Shown here piece by piece: positions 30,982 to 42,648 of a stretch of 64,000 nt of DNA. The DNA is from Pyronema omphalodes (lineage: Eukaryota; Ascomycota; Pezizomycetes; Pezizales; Pyronemataceae). The notes under the pieces were generated by a model. That model saw nothing but the letters and a program-made list of their open reading frames with translations. It was not told the origin of the DNA and made no database searches. A program made the translations under genes and the position numbers. Within the stretch, counting starts at the first letter, position 1. Every line of letters begins with the position of its first letter. Location of the stretch: NCBI GenBank assembly GCA_024516155.1, contig JAJJXM010000013.1, forward strand, positions 682,001 through 746,000, written 5' to 3'.

Positions 30982-31621
30982 AAACTGGCAGCATAACGGA
31001 GAAGAAGAAATATTCAGTGATATGTGATGATTCATGATTCACATCCATCTACCAGTAGTGTGCAGTGTGCAGTGTGCAGTGCAGTCTACAGTCTGTAGAA
31101 TGATATTTCTGGTATCTTCTGGTTTGGATCTGATAAACTGATAAATGCTGACACGATATTGCATGACAGCGAGTATATCCAGGGGGAAGAAGCTCTAGAA
31201 CCCCCCCCCCCCCCCCCACCACCACCCACAGTTTACAGTTTACAGTTTACCGGATGCAGGATAGACTTTTTTCTTTGATTCGAAATTGGAGGAGACATAT
31301 TGGCTTCGGATGTCTGTGTTGAAGAGTGCCTGTCGAGTCGTGCTCTGTGCTGTGACTGCTTGTGGAGGTGGATGTTGCCTTAGCGTACATCCCCTCGTTA
31401 TGTTTGTTCTGTCGATAGAATGTTTGCTCGTTATCGAATATCACTCACAACATTCTCCATCTCCATCTTTCTGTCTCTCTTGTCTCCCCAAGTGTCAGCT
31501 CATCCTTCGTCTGACCAGGAGCATTTTTTCAGTCTGTTCTCTTTGTTTTTTTTTTTGCTAGATACCTACAAGATGTTCATGCAATATCGACAGTTACATG
31601 TAAATCCAAAACCCCGATATC
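30982..31621. other. Intergenic DNA between the LINE and the RdRP 3' end, with repeats
   Basis: Contains GTGCA-type short repeats (31058-31082), C17 (31201-31217), and copy 1 of a 210-bp direct repeat (31317-31527). No gene is seen. The RdRP 3' UTR must lie at the right end. Confidence 0.6.
31317..31527 (+). repeat. Direct repeat flanking the RdRP gene, copy 1
   Basis: It matches 37719-37933 in the same orientation with a few short gaps; shared blocks include TTGAAGAGTGCCTGT, CCCCTCGTTATGTTTGTTCT, GTCGAT and CGTCTGACCA followed by GGAGCATTTT. No terminal repeats or ORF. Confidence 0.75.
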
Positions 31622-34600
31622 CTAAGCCGCACCTCCACCCGCACCCTTACCCCCGCCTCTTCCCCCCCTCGCACTCCCAACCGCATAAACCCTCCTCCTC
31701 CTCTTTCCCATCTCTCTCTGCATCCAATCCACCTCACCCAACAGTACACCCACCAAAATCCAAGCCCAACTCCTCCCCATTCCCTCCCCATCCCCAACCT
31801 CCAACCTTAAACAAGCCATAGCTCTCCCCACAACCTCCTCTCTCGTCCCGGTCTTGAAATATTCCACCCAAGACTCAACTAACCGATGGAATTCCTCTTT
31901 CATTTGTTCTGCGTTATCTCGGTTTCTTTTGCTTTGCTTGTTTTTCGTGCCGATTATTATGCCGACGAAGACTTCGGCTTCGCTTAGGCTCGACGTCCAG
32001 GGCGTGTCGGAAAAGTCCCGCTGGAGCGTTGTTATGCTGTTGGTGTATCTACGGGGGGGGGGGGGGGGTTAGTTTTTGTTATCTGTGATTCATGCGGGTG
32101 GGGGGGGTGGGTGGCAGGTGGGTGGTGGGTGGGTAGCAGGGGATAGGGATAAAACATACTCCGCTTTATTAATCGCGGCCTCCTGGATCCAATCCTCGAT
32201 ATTATACTTCACACCGAAAGTTTCCGCAGTATTTTCAAAGTACTCATAAAGCCTCTTAACCAGACTTTTCGGCTGTGAGGTTCCATTTACAGCCGATAAA
32301 TCCCGTCGGATCTCTTGCAGGAATTCTTCTTCGTTTACTGCGCGGTAGAGGTTTCCCAGGATTTTCGGGGATGCGTAGTACGGTTGTTGGGATATGAATT
32401 CCTGCGTGGGGGGGGGGGGGGGGGGTTAGTGGGTGTTAGGAAGATGTTAGGAAGATTTATAGAAAATATAGAATATATAAAAAAGGAGGAGGATATGGGA
32501 TGGAGGGGGTGGGGGGGGAATACTAACATCTTCATCTTCGCCGCCTCGGAATTCTTCATACTGGATCTTTTCGAGCTTGGTTAAAACCCGTGGACCTGGG
32601 GCTAGGAAATCGGGTTTTGCTCGGCTGCTGCGAGGGAATTGGCGCCGGTCGACCTGGGTTGGTTTTATGTCAGCATGTGGTTGCTTTTTTGTCACTAGGA
32701 TATGTGATGTTTCTGGGTCGATTATCATTGGCAAAGGAAGAGGGATATGCATGGATGGATGATATGCATGATATGCATGATATGGATGATATGGATGATA
32801 TAGACGATATGGATGATACCTTATGTCCAGACTTCGGGAAATCTACTGCCACCGAAGCCATTTCCGCCAACTTTAAGCAGTCTGGATCAAATACACCTTG
32901 AGGTTTCTGATCCGCAATCATAAGATGACGGGTGCTAATAAGTCCGACCAAGTCATTCTCTATGAATTCTACAAAAAAGTTTGCAACATCCGATGCGGTG
33001 ATAGGTCTGTTAAGTTTCACCGGGTTTACTGAGGGGTAATCTGCCGGTATTTGATTTTTCGGAAGTATGAACCGTTCATCGTAGATGATATTATAGAGAT
33101 CTATTTTTTTTTTTTTTTATAAGCATCGCGCGTTAACTGGGTCCAAAAATGGAAAGGGGTTGGAGGGGATAGGATAGGATAGGATATGTATGTATAATAC
33201 CTCCATCAAGATCACCGCCGGATAACATGGATGGCAATGGTCGATCGCCATTTTGACTAAACACAACAGTATTCCGAAGAAGTCGAAGCGGTGAATCATC
33301 CGGTATATCTACCGCGTAGACGATTTGTACATCTCCTGGATGATGCACTGGACTTCTAGTAACCAGCACCCGTCCGATTAAAGGCCAGGGTCGTTGGTTT
33401 TCATCTTCGCGGTTAACGTAAACTTCACCTTCTTGCAGATACCCGGTTTCATCCACTACTCCAACGAGAGTTAATCCTTGTTTAACTGGAATGCGGGCTC
33501 GGTATTTAATGTCGTTTAGTTCCATCAATAAACTTAGTTCGAAGGCATGCCGCAGAAATGGGTCTTCCCAGTAGTTTACTTGGAGGTTTCTTAGCGATTC
33601 AAATATAAAGGGGAGCCTTAAACTAGGGCTTGAAATGCCTCTGGTTTTTAGATAATGTGCGGCTTGAAGAGTAGATCTGGAAGCTTCTCGGAGGCGGTCG
33701 ATGGCGTCGGTTTGGAGGTCCATGAAAGTTTTTTTTTTAACCTATATAAAGAAATTTATGAGTCATTAGTTTTTAACAGAATTGATGAAGAAAGGTATCT
33801 TTACTCCGAGATCTTCTAGAAGCTTGATTAAAGGTCTATTGAATTAGTATCGCAGTTGTAATTAGATACAAATGGAGGTTCTAGTAGATGCACCTATTCA
33901 AAAACATTGGCAGATTCTTCGCCCAGGTACAAAGCTCGATGGTTCTTGATGTAGACCCTCCGAACTTAATCATCGATTTCCTGAGGCATATCTTGGTTCC
34001 GGGAAGGCTAGGATCTAGGGCAATCATTCCTTTTGCACCCGCATAACGAATTTGAAAAACCGTAGGTCTGAGCTGCGCAATACGTTCCGAGGTTTGCCAG
34101 ATACGTTCGACCATTCCGAAACTGATTTTCCCAATTCCATCGGTAAAGTTACGTTTCTTCCCTGATGAATCATATCGTTCAATGTCATCTATAACTACCT
34201 CATCGTCGACTTCAACTGTAGCAGATCCTATGGTATCAGAAAAAGCCTGACCAACACGAGCAGCAAAGCGTCCCGGATTCCGAAGATCGGAAAAGTCGCC
34301 CAAAGACTTGATAACTTCTTCCGAAGTCATATATTTTCCGTTATGCCAAAATGGTGCCATATACCAGCACGTTTGACTCTTCAGCGAAGAACTCGAAAAT
34401 CCTAGAAACTCAAACTTCCGACCGGCAATAACCAATGCTCCACCATCTTTTGGATCCAGTCGCTTAAGAAACTGTCCCTGAAGAATTTTCGAAGAGTTCA
34501 CCTGAAACTCGTATTGAAACCTATCACCATCCTCTTCACAGAAAATGACCCGAAGAAAGTAATCCTGGTGTTCCGAGTATTCTCGGAGAACTCGGTTTGA

Positions 34601-35890
34601 TGCCTCCCAACTAGGACCGTAACAAAATACACCGGTTGGTGTTACTGAAACACGATGAACGTTGATTTGGTGGACATGTTTTTCTTTTTCTTCTGCAATG
34701 TATTCATCGGTCCATTCTTTCAAGCTTGCAACGTGCTCATTAAATAAGTCTAGGATACCATCCACCGAGTAATTAATATGGTCGGCCACGAATTCCCGGA
34801 GTATGGCTGCTGACTTTACTTCTCCAGCTCTTCTTATTAGACGTTTAACTTCGGGGAGAAGTGTCAGTACTGTTTCTGGTGGTAAGAAACCGTTGGATAC
34901 CAGCGCATGCACTTGAAAGGCACATCGGTAAGGAAACGTGCTATAATCCTGGATTTGGCCCATTACCGAAAGAAATGCATCTACAAACGGCATTGAAGCT
35001 GGTATTGGGCTGATTGTTTTTGAGGAGACTTGTAATCCGTGGTTAGAAGCGAGATGCACTATCCTCGAGTTATGCCGAGCCTCGGAGAGCATAATCCTAT
35101 AGACAAAAGAGAATCCGGTATATGCTTCATGATTCGAATCCATTCCTACCACTCTGTCACGAGTGAGTCTCTCGCCAAGTAACATATCTGTGTGGCGACG
35201 CTTGACGTAAAACCGAGGTGCATAATGCAGATGAAGATAGATATTGTTACGGCCATCAGCACATACTTCTCGGATTGTATGGTTAAATATTCTCATCGAA
35301 AAATTTGCCGAACTACCGTACAGGTCATCAGCGCTGCTGACCTCGTTCGGATCCTCAAAATCAATCTCGATGGATTGTGGCTGAAACTGAATTGTTCCCG
35401 ATCGATAAACTTGATAGCGCGGATTAAAAATCGTCGGCGTATGGTGCAGCGTATTATCAGGATTCTCCATGGCCCATGCACCACAAGCGAAACCTATAAT
35501 CGGGAATCCATCCTTTGTAGCCTTTCGTCGAAGCAGTAGCTGCTCATCGCTATGTGTTACACGAGTCCTCTTTTCAGCCTCTTTCTTCTGCTGTTCAACC
35601 AAACTCAGGACCATGTAAATATCTCGTGGTGGATTATATGCATATCGTATTATAAGTTTCTTATTTTTGATTGTAATTTTGATCCGTGATCCTTCGCCAT
35701 ATTCCAACACCATTGCCCTTGCTAATTCGGCATTTGGCAGCGTTAAAAAAGCCTGGGGACCACCCATTCCTTTGGTGATCTTAGGAGTAAATGCATAGAT
35801 CCCAATTCTTTGCAAATGCGTCGTCAATGCCTTTTTTAAACTGTTTTCGTTGATCTTGTTTGGCAAATTGGAGATGAATACTTCAGCCAT
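31622..35890 (-). CDS. Cellular RNA-dependent RNA polymerase (RNA silencing)
   Basis: Seven exons: 35890-33894, 33835-33805, 33741-33201, 33100-32820, 32653-32528, 32401-32160, 32048-31622; all GT..AG, total 3,645 nt, 1,214 residues. An RRM-like fold at residues 1-75 (VFISNLPNK, QAFLTLPNAE) precedes the eukaryotic RdRP domain: TDGIGKIS, FQIRYAGAKG, LRKSMIKF, LNRP, and the catalytic DLDGD, whose codons are split by intron 3. The family copies single-stranded RNA into dsRNA for Dicer, as QDE-1/SAD-1 of Neurospora and Rdp1 of fission yeast do. A 31-nt microexon restores PLIKLLEDLG, a conserved stretch. The last 30 residues are Gly/Arg-rich. The start is the only ATG in frame before the RRM. Introns 5 and 6 carry long poly-C tracts before the acceptor. 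Confidence 0.93.
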
Positions 35891-38431
35891 GGTGAAATAA
35901 AGTTGGCGGGGTTATCCCTTATCAAACCGTTAACCACAGCCCACAGCGTATAGAACCCAAGCTCAATCAACCCACCAGGAGCCGAGAGAAGCAAGCAGAG
36001 GAATCTCGTAAAATCTCGTAAAATCTCGTATTAACAGGTGCCCAAGAACAGGACACAGCCACAGGTAAGAGAAAGTCCCGAACTTTCAAAACTTGTGCAT
36101 TTGACGATTTGAGGTCGAAAACAGCTTTTCGACAGCTGAGGTATTCTGCTGAAGAGGGGTAGAGCAATAGGGAAAGTGTTGAAAGTGGCGAGGAACGAGG
36201 AATGAGGAACTAGGAACTAGGAACGAGGAACTAGGAACTAGGAACGCGTGTACGCTGTGCTGGTAGGCCGTTGCAATTTAAACAAGTCCAGCCGGCGAAC
36301 ACGGCGTACCCCGGGTACCCCGCCTATGTTGTAGGACAGCCAGCAGCGGATCGGTCCGAGGTTGGGTTGGGGTCTTACCCCCGCGTTCGAATGGCAATAA
36401 GTATAAAACTGTATATCACAATACCAGCATGCGGTGTCACAGAAAGCGTTTTCCCAGAATCCTTAACGATTGGTCTACGGAAAAGAATTCATAATCCCGT
36501 CTGCTCATCATTTGAGTCACATTAGCAGCACCACTCTATTACAGAACCGGCGATCTCGGGGGTCCACCCACTTAAACACCACCGCACTGAAGGAATGTAA
36601 AAAAAAGGAAAAAAGGAAACAAGGAAAAAAGGAAAAAAGGAAAAAAAAAAAAATTATTCCACATATCCATGTAGGAGCATGACCTGAAACCTTTGCAAGT
36701 GAAATCGACTATAGCGAGCAGCTGCGAGCTCCCATAGCAGCCAGCCAACCAAAGTACGCGAACATACCCTAGTAGGCACGAGTAGGTAACCAAACCACAT
36801 AAGCCACCGTCCGGTCCGGTCCGACTCATCACACTTTCACCCGCAACGCACACCGCGTCTACATCACGCGTCCCAACATGTTTTCCACATCTATAAACCT
36901 CGCCGGCTTATCCCATAAGGTGCCGAGTCTACAACATGTATGCCAACACCACCATAATCCATAATCCATAATCCATATTCCATCCCATACCCCATACCCC
37001 ATACCCCAATCCATAGCTATTTCCTCCATCAATCCACCCATCCCCATGGATCCACGACAGCAAAACGGCGTAACCAAACCAAGCTAACAACACGACTCAA
37101 CGACGAAAAATGTAGTTCATCCAACGCACCCGAGTTCTAAGTCTTTGGCGAGACATATTACGCGCGACCCGAAAGTCCCAGGGAAAACAAGAATTAAGGG
37201 CCTGGGCAAAAAGCGAGTTTGTAAGGAATAAAAACGTACAGGATTTAGATCATATCAAGTATTTAATTTCGGTAGGTTCTTTTTTTTCTATGGGATTTTT
37301 CTTGGGTGGGGTTTATGAAGAATCTTCTATGGACCGATGATGGGGCTAATGATGTTGTCTAGACAGGAAGAAAGGAGTTTAATGAAATGAGCAATTATTT
37401 GGGCTATTAAAGAAATATATAAATATATCAATAATGTGAATTGTGGGAGGGAAAGATCAAGTGGAGGTGGAGGTGGAGGTGGAGGTGGAGGTGGAGGTTT
37501 ATTGATACAGGCGAAGATCTAAGACTACATACGCATTCTACGGAGAGGGATATGCCCCATGTAGAACCTCCACCTCCGCGATACAGTCACATCAACCCTA
37601 ACTGTGGCTATGGCTCAGTGACCTGAGCCCTGAGCGTGGCTGAGACATCACAGCCCTAGGCGGCTTTTCAACAAAATACTAAATGGCAATAAAAAATAGC
37701 TGCAAAGAGCATAGGTACTGTTGAAGAGTGCCTGTGCTGTGACGGCTTGTGGAGGTGCATGTTGGATGTTGCCTTAGCATATCTCCATCCCCTCGTTATG
37801 TTTGTTCTGTCGATGGTATGTTTACTCATTATCCAATATCACTCAAAAACGTCTCCATCTCCATTTCCATCTTTCTATCTCTCCTGTCTCCCCCAATGTC
37901 GGCTCATCCTACGTCTGACCAAGGAGCATTTTCACAGGTACTGAGCTGTGTTTTTTTTCAACGAAAATCATTAAGGTCGGTGGTTTCTTGAAAGTTGAAA
38001 GTTGAAACTATGGCACCTGTTCCGGCTTCGTCTACCGTTGTGTAAAGTATTAAGTGTGTATATAAATCCTTCTCCGGTACAAGAAATCACCTCAGAAATA
38101 AAAAATACGATTATTCATGACAAAAAAAAGAAAAAAAAAAAAAAAAAGAAAGAAAACGAACCATGAACCATGAAATTCTTCCCTCAACTAAAAGCAGGAA
38201 AAATAAGTAGAGTATACCACTGCTTAAACTATTCATTATCGCATTCAAGAAACGCTGCAATGATACTACGATACTACGCTACTACGCTACTACGCTACTA
38301 CGCTACTACGCTACTACGCTACTACGCTATTAAAGAAGAAGACAACAACAATAACAATAACATAACATAACAACAACAACATAACATAACATAAAACATA
38401 TCTTTCCGAAAGAAAAAATCCAATTTCAAAT

Positions 38432-38462
<31 letters not shown>

Positions 38463-38672
38463 CCGAAAATCAAAAATCAAAAATCAAAAATCAAAAAGCA
38501 TTCAAAACCCATCAAATTCCCTAAGCCCGCCCTTTCACAAGCACCCTTTCTCATCCTTCCTATCACATGTTTTCTAACCACCAAATAATCCCGTCCGTCT
38601 TAATTCCAATTTTTTTTCCCCCCCACAACTATTCCCATATCTTCTTACATATATCAAATATTTTCTTCCAAT
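35891..38672. other. Intergenic region between RdRP and nbs1, simple-repeat rich
   Basis: No gene is supported. It holds ATCTCGTAAA x3 (36003-36030), a GGAACTA/GGAACGA array (36190-36245), A-rich runs (36600-36655), a GTGGAG hexamer array (37461-37497), copy 2 of the 210-bp direct repeat, GCTACTAC x8 (38270-38330), CA dinucleotides (38435-38459) and AAAAATC units. The first 100 bp must contain the RdRP leader, and the last part the nbs1 3' UTR. Confidence 0.6.
37719..37933 (+). repeat. Direct repeat flanking the RdRP gene, copy 2
   Basis: Partner of 31317-31527, same orientation, estimated 80-85 percent identical by eye. The pair brackets the complete RdRP gene. Confidence 0.75.
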
Positions 38673-41600
38673 CTAACGTCTCCTTCGCCCTGGTAACTTA
38701 AACTTAAACCTAGTATCCCCTTCATCTTCATCCTCATCCTCGTCTTTGTCATCCTCGTCTTCGTCCTCGTCATCTTCAACCTCAACTTGCGTATTCCTGG
38801 TCCTCTTACTACCCGGTCCCGCTTGGCTTCTGGGTACTCTCTTAGTCCCCTGTGTCTGTGTCTGCTGCGTCTGCTGCGTCTGTATCTGTTCCACCTGCAC
38901 AGACGCACCCCTCACCAACCTTCCAGCGCCTCTCGTAGTTCTTCTCAGCGGGGGTATCTGCGCCGCGTCAGGTTCCACCGACGGTTCCACCGACGGTTCC
39001 ACCGACGACTCCCCTCTATTTCTCCCGCCTCTCCTCACAGGTTCCGGTTCAGCAGTATTCTGCTTCGATCTAGTAGCCCTTGTAGTAGTAGTGGGGATAG
39101 GAGTATTCCGGGATGATGCCCGGGTTGCTGCAACGGAGGTGTTTCGTGATCTTGACTGTGGTTGTGGTTCTTCGGATTTGGAATCGATTAGGGAGATGAA
39201 GATTTTGGGGCCTTTGGAGCGCGTGGAGCGGGTTATGCGGGTTGTTGGAGGAGGGGCTGGCGGTTTTTGGGCTGAGGGTGGGGTTGCGTTTGCGTTGTTT
39301 GCGTTGTCTGCGTTCTCGGGGTTTTCTGCGTTGTCTGGGTCCTCTGGGATTTCTGGGTCTTCTGGGTCTTCTGTTTCCGGCCGATTCTTGACGACTTCTA
39401 CAGGATGCTCCGTTTCAACCACCTGGGAGTGTTTACTTCTAAACGCCTTAAAGTTTTTCTTACCCTCCCAAGCGGGGTTCCAACGGGAACTAGAAGCGTT
39501 AGAATCCACAGATATGGAGACACGGACAGAAGTTCGTTCGGAACGGGGTTTAACGCTGATACTGCCGATTATGGAGAGGTTTTTGAGGCCTTCGACGGAG
39601 CTGGAGACTTCCTGTTCCTCTGCTGCTATAGAGGCTGCTTTTGTTTCTTCGGCTTTTCGGATTAGGGCTGCTTGTGTTGAGAAGGGGGTTGCGGTGGGTT
39701 TCGGCTTGGGTTTGGGTTTGGCTTTGCCTTTGCTTTGGGTGGCTTGTGTTGCCGCCGGTTCTGGTGATGTCGATTGAGGGGAGGGGGCCTCTTTTTCTTT
39801 TTCTTTGCCCTTGCATGGCTTGGATGTCTTTTCATCTTTGACGGCTTTTGTTTCCTTCGCCTGAGTGGGAGCTTTCCTTCTTTCTTCTTCCTCCTCTGCT
39901 ATCTTTCGTTTCTTATACCCCTTGCTTCCCTGCAATAAATCATCCAGCTCCAAATTCTCATCCGGATTCACCTCCTTTTCCTTTCCCTTCCCTTTATCCA
40001 GTCCCACCTTCGCCTTCTCCCCAATCTGCGCTCTCAATTCCCTCTGCAAAGGCGAAGTAGCAATCCTCTTCAACGGGGACACAACCCTCCTACTCGCGGG
40101 AGTAAACTGAGCCAACGGCGTGGGAAGATCCGAAGACGCAAACACCATAGAAGTTGTCACCGACGGAGTTTTTTGCAGGCGTTCACTATGACTATGAGAC
40201 AGGGTAGAATTTGCAGCAACCACCGAAGCGGGATTCGCTACTAGACTCACAGAGCTGCCAACATTCTCGGCTTCGTCATCGGAGTCGATAGCGAAGGGGT
40301 TGGGAGCAACAACTCGTCGCCCTCCGCGACGTGCACGGGATTGAGTTTGTGTGCTGCCTGCACCCCCGGAATTACTGGGGTTGGAGTAGGGAGGCAACAT
40401 GTCGCAGAAGGATGTGCGGACTTCGTCCGCGGCGGCTTGGGTCTCGGGAATCGGGGCGGGTGTGGGGAGGACTTCTTCATCGGAATCTAAAGCGAAGGGA
40501 TTGGGAGCTTCGGTTCGACGGCCGGGAACCTGGAGGTGGGTGTTAAATATCAATACTTTTATTTTTTTGGAGGATGAGATACGTACTCGGCCTCTTGTGG
40601 GGCGGGATGAGCGTGCGGGATGAGGTGGTGGTGATGTTGAAGGCTCTTCGTCGACAACGGAGAGGTTATGGTGAACAGGGGATTCGTAAATAGCTCCTTT
40701 ATGAGGGATATTGGATTCACTTCCGTCTAAAGGTTTCCGTAATAAGGTGAGGTCGAGGCTGAGGATAGGTTGAAGAAAGTCGCCCAGTTCGAGCATTTTG
40801 AAACCAAGTCTATGTTCTCCTATGTCAACTGCTGAACTTTTCATGGAATATCTAGGGAGCACGTACAGCTGTTCCAGATTTTCAACAAAATCATCATCCA
40901 TATCGTCGGCACGCACTACGGCAACTTTGGTCTTGTTACTTCTGTTTCGTACAGAGTCGGCCAAATCCTCGGCTTCTGCTATCTTCCAGTCAAAGAACTC
41001 TAACTTTCCTTGAGCATCTTTGATTATGCCTAGGAACTTGGTGTAATGTTTCTGGGAGCAAAAGACAAATGTCCAACCCTTGAAGAGAGTTTTACGTCTC
41101 GGGTCTGGTTGATATGCACTATCAGGTGCAGTGACTCGTTCCAATTCTTGTGGAGGTAAAAAGTCCACTGGATTTGGCCAGTATTTATCAAAGTCTCGCT
41201 CGAGATCAGTTAATGGAAAACAACCGTTCTCACAAACAACTTTTACTTGCTCTGCTATGGCATCGATATATTTTTCTGTAACGAGATAACGACCGTTGAT
41301 AAGTGCTTGCATTGAAAGATAGCCGTTTCTTTTTGGAACAACGACGTGAGTTGTGGTCTCATGCCATCGAGGGATGGTTTTAATTCCAGCTCCCTCTAAT
41401 CTTTTCGCGTAGGGCTCCATGATGGATGGATTTGATTGATCTTCAGATCTCACATGAATGGACAGCACTATCGGTTCATATTTTATCCTGTTTCCTTATC
41501 AGTTCATTGTCCTTGCTGTGATTACAAGAAGGGTTATAACATACCAGAATGATGCAGTATGCCGACCCAGTCTCAGTTCATTAACATCACTCGTCAAAAT

Positions 41601-42010
41601 AACCTCCAACGCCCTCCGTTGCTCTTCTGATAGTGGGGCACTCTTGGTGAAGTTTCCAGGCTCCGGTTTGGGTGGAACCTGTACTCCGTTCACAACAGTG
41701 CCGTATTTCCCACCTGCATCCAAAAGCTTTACCAGCGGGCGGATGTGTAGTTTTGTACCATCACCCGGTGCAAGTTCTCTAACAAAAATCCTTAAATGTC
41801 TCCGGGAAATGGTTGTAGTTCCGTTTGTGATACTTGTGACTAAATTCGAATTATATTAGAAACTAGTAAACGTGGGGAGTTGTCATGGTTCGCCTCACCA
41901 TCGGGTAACTGGGTTTTTCCTGAGCGACCCAAGAGTTTCTCGCTGCCTGGCTTCAACCATTCACGTCGGCCGCCGAGGCATACCGGGTCATCGCAGGACA
42001 GAAGCCACAT
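38673..42010 (-). CDS. nbs1: NBS1/nibrin, DNA double-strand-break sensor subunit of the MRN complex
   Basis: Exons 42010-41899, 41839-41545 and 41487-38673, the last probably with a 57-nt in-frame intron at 40586-40530 (GTACGT..CAG); 1,054 residues if spliced, 1,073 if not. The protein starts MWLL, followed by an FHA domain (LGRSGKTQLPD, ISRRHLRIF, KYGTVVNG), then tandem BRCT domains (about 140-225 and 255-360). A long Ser/Pro/Lys-rich tail holds NFKAFRSK, matching the KNFKxFxK Mre11-binding motif, and a Glu/Asp block followed by FKF close to the C-terminus, like the Tel1/ATM-binding end. It recruits Mre11-Rad50 and Tel1 to breaks in the nucleus. It is divergent to the RPEL gene with a 640-bp shared upstream region. 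Confidence 0.93.
40530..40586 (-). other. Probable 57-nt in-frame intron in nbs1
   Basis: GTACGT at 40586 and CTCCAG ending at 40530, with an A/T-rich centre that encodes SSSKKIKVLIFN if retained. The length is a multiple of three with no stop, so retention would add 19 residues. Confidence 0.6.
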
Positions 42011-42648
42011 TTTGTTTACAGCCCGAAAATGCCGTGTTTCTCTGGATGATCAGCCCAAACTCCTGTTGTTGCTCTTGTCGTTCCGTGGTGATGCGCGTTC
42101 CGTTGATAAGACTCAGCGAGCGAGGAAGACGCGCCTTGCACGTGATGAGGAGTCATAGTACGCGACCCCGCGTCATGCCCAAGAATGCATCAGACGAATC
42201 ACTCGGTTGTCACATTCAGTTTTTCGTCATGCTAGTACATAATATAAAAAAAAACAAAACAAAATGAATTACTCATTCTCTATTCAGCTTTCATCCGATG
42301 CAAAACAAGAATAAATGACGCAAAATACGTTCCCCCCAGCCATTCATTAATTTTATCTCATGACCCTCCCTCCGTCCATCCTCCAACAAGGCGTCGGCGG
42401 CCTTCCCCAGCAAGGATCAGCGCGGGGGTGCCCACCATTTAGACAGCAGCTCCTCAACCCCTCCATGGATGGTGTTGTCTCGTAACTTACGACTAGGGAA
42501 ATACCTAGCGTAGCTTTAACGAGGCCAGCAAGTGTTCCTGTGTTCCTGCCATCGGATCAAAACAAAGCCCAAAGACAAAGCTCCACAACTCGACCATATC
42601 CCATCAACAACACATATTCCATCCGAACAAAAGCTTTCGAAAATCATC
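42011..42648. promoter_or_regulatory. Divergent upstream region of nbs1 and the RPEL-repeat gene
   Basis: 638 bp between two start codons on opposite strands. It must hold both promoters. I see no clear TATA box or palindromic operator; a CCCTCCCTCCGTCC tract lies at about 42364-42378. Confidence 0.5.

Noticed and set aside
36380..36405. GCGTTCGAATGGC resembling a tRNA T-arm
   Set aside because: No acceptor stem, anticodon arm or A box at the right distance.
36271..36525. 84-codon ORF starting MQFKQVQPANTAYPGYPAYV
   Set aside because: No domain, no clear gene structure; lies upstream of RdRP in repeat-rich DNA.
38746..39777. 343-codon plus-strand ORF, Ser/Cys/Val rich
   Set aside because: Antisense of the low-complexity tail of nbs1.
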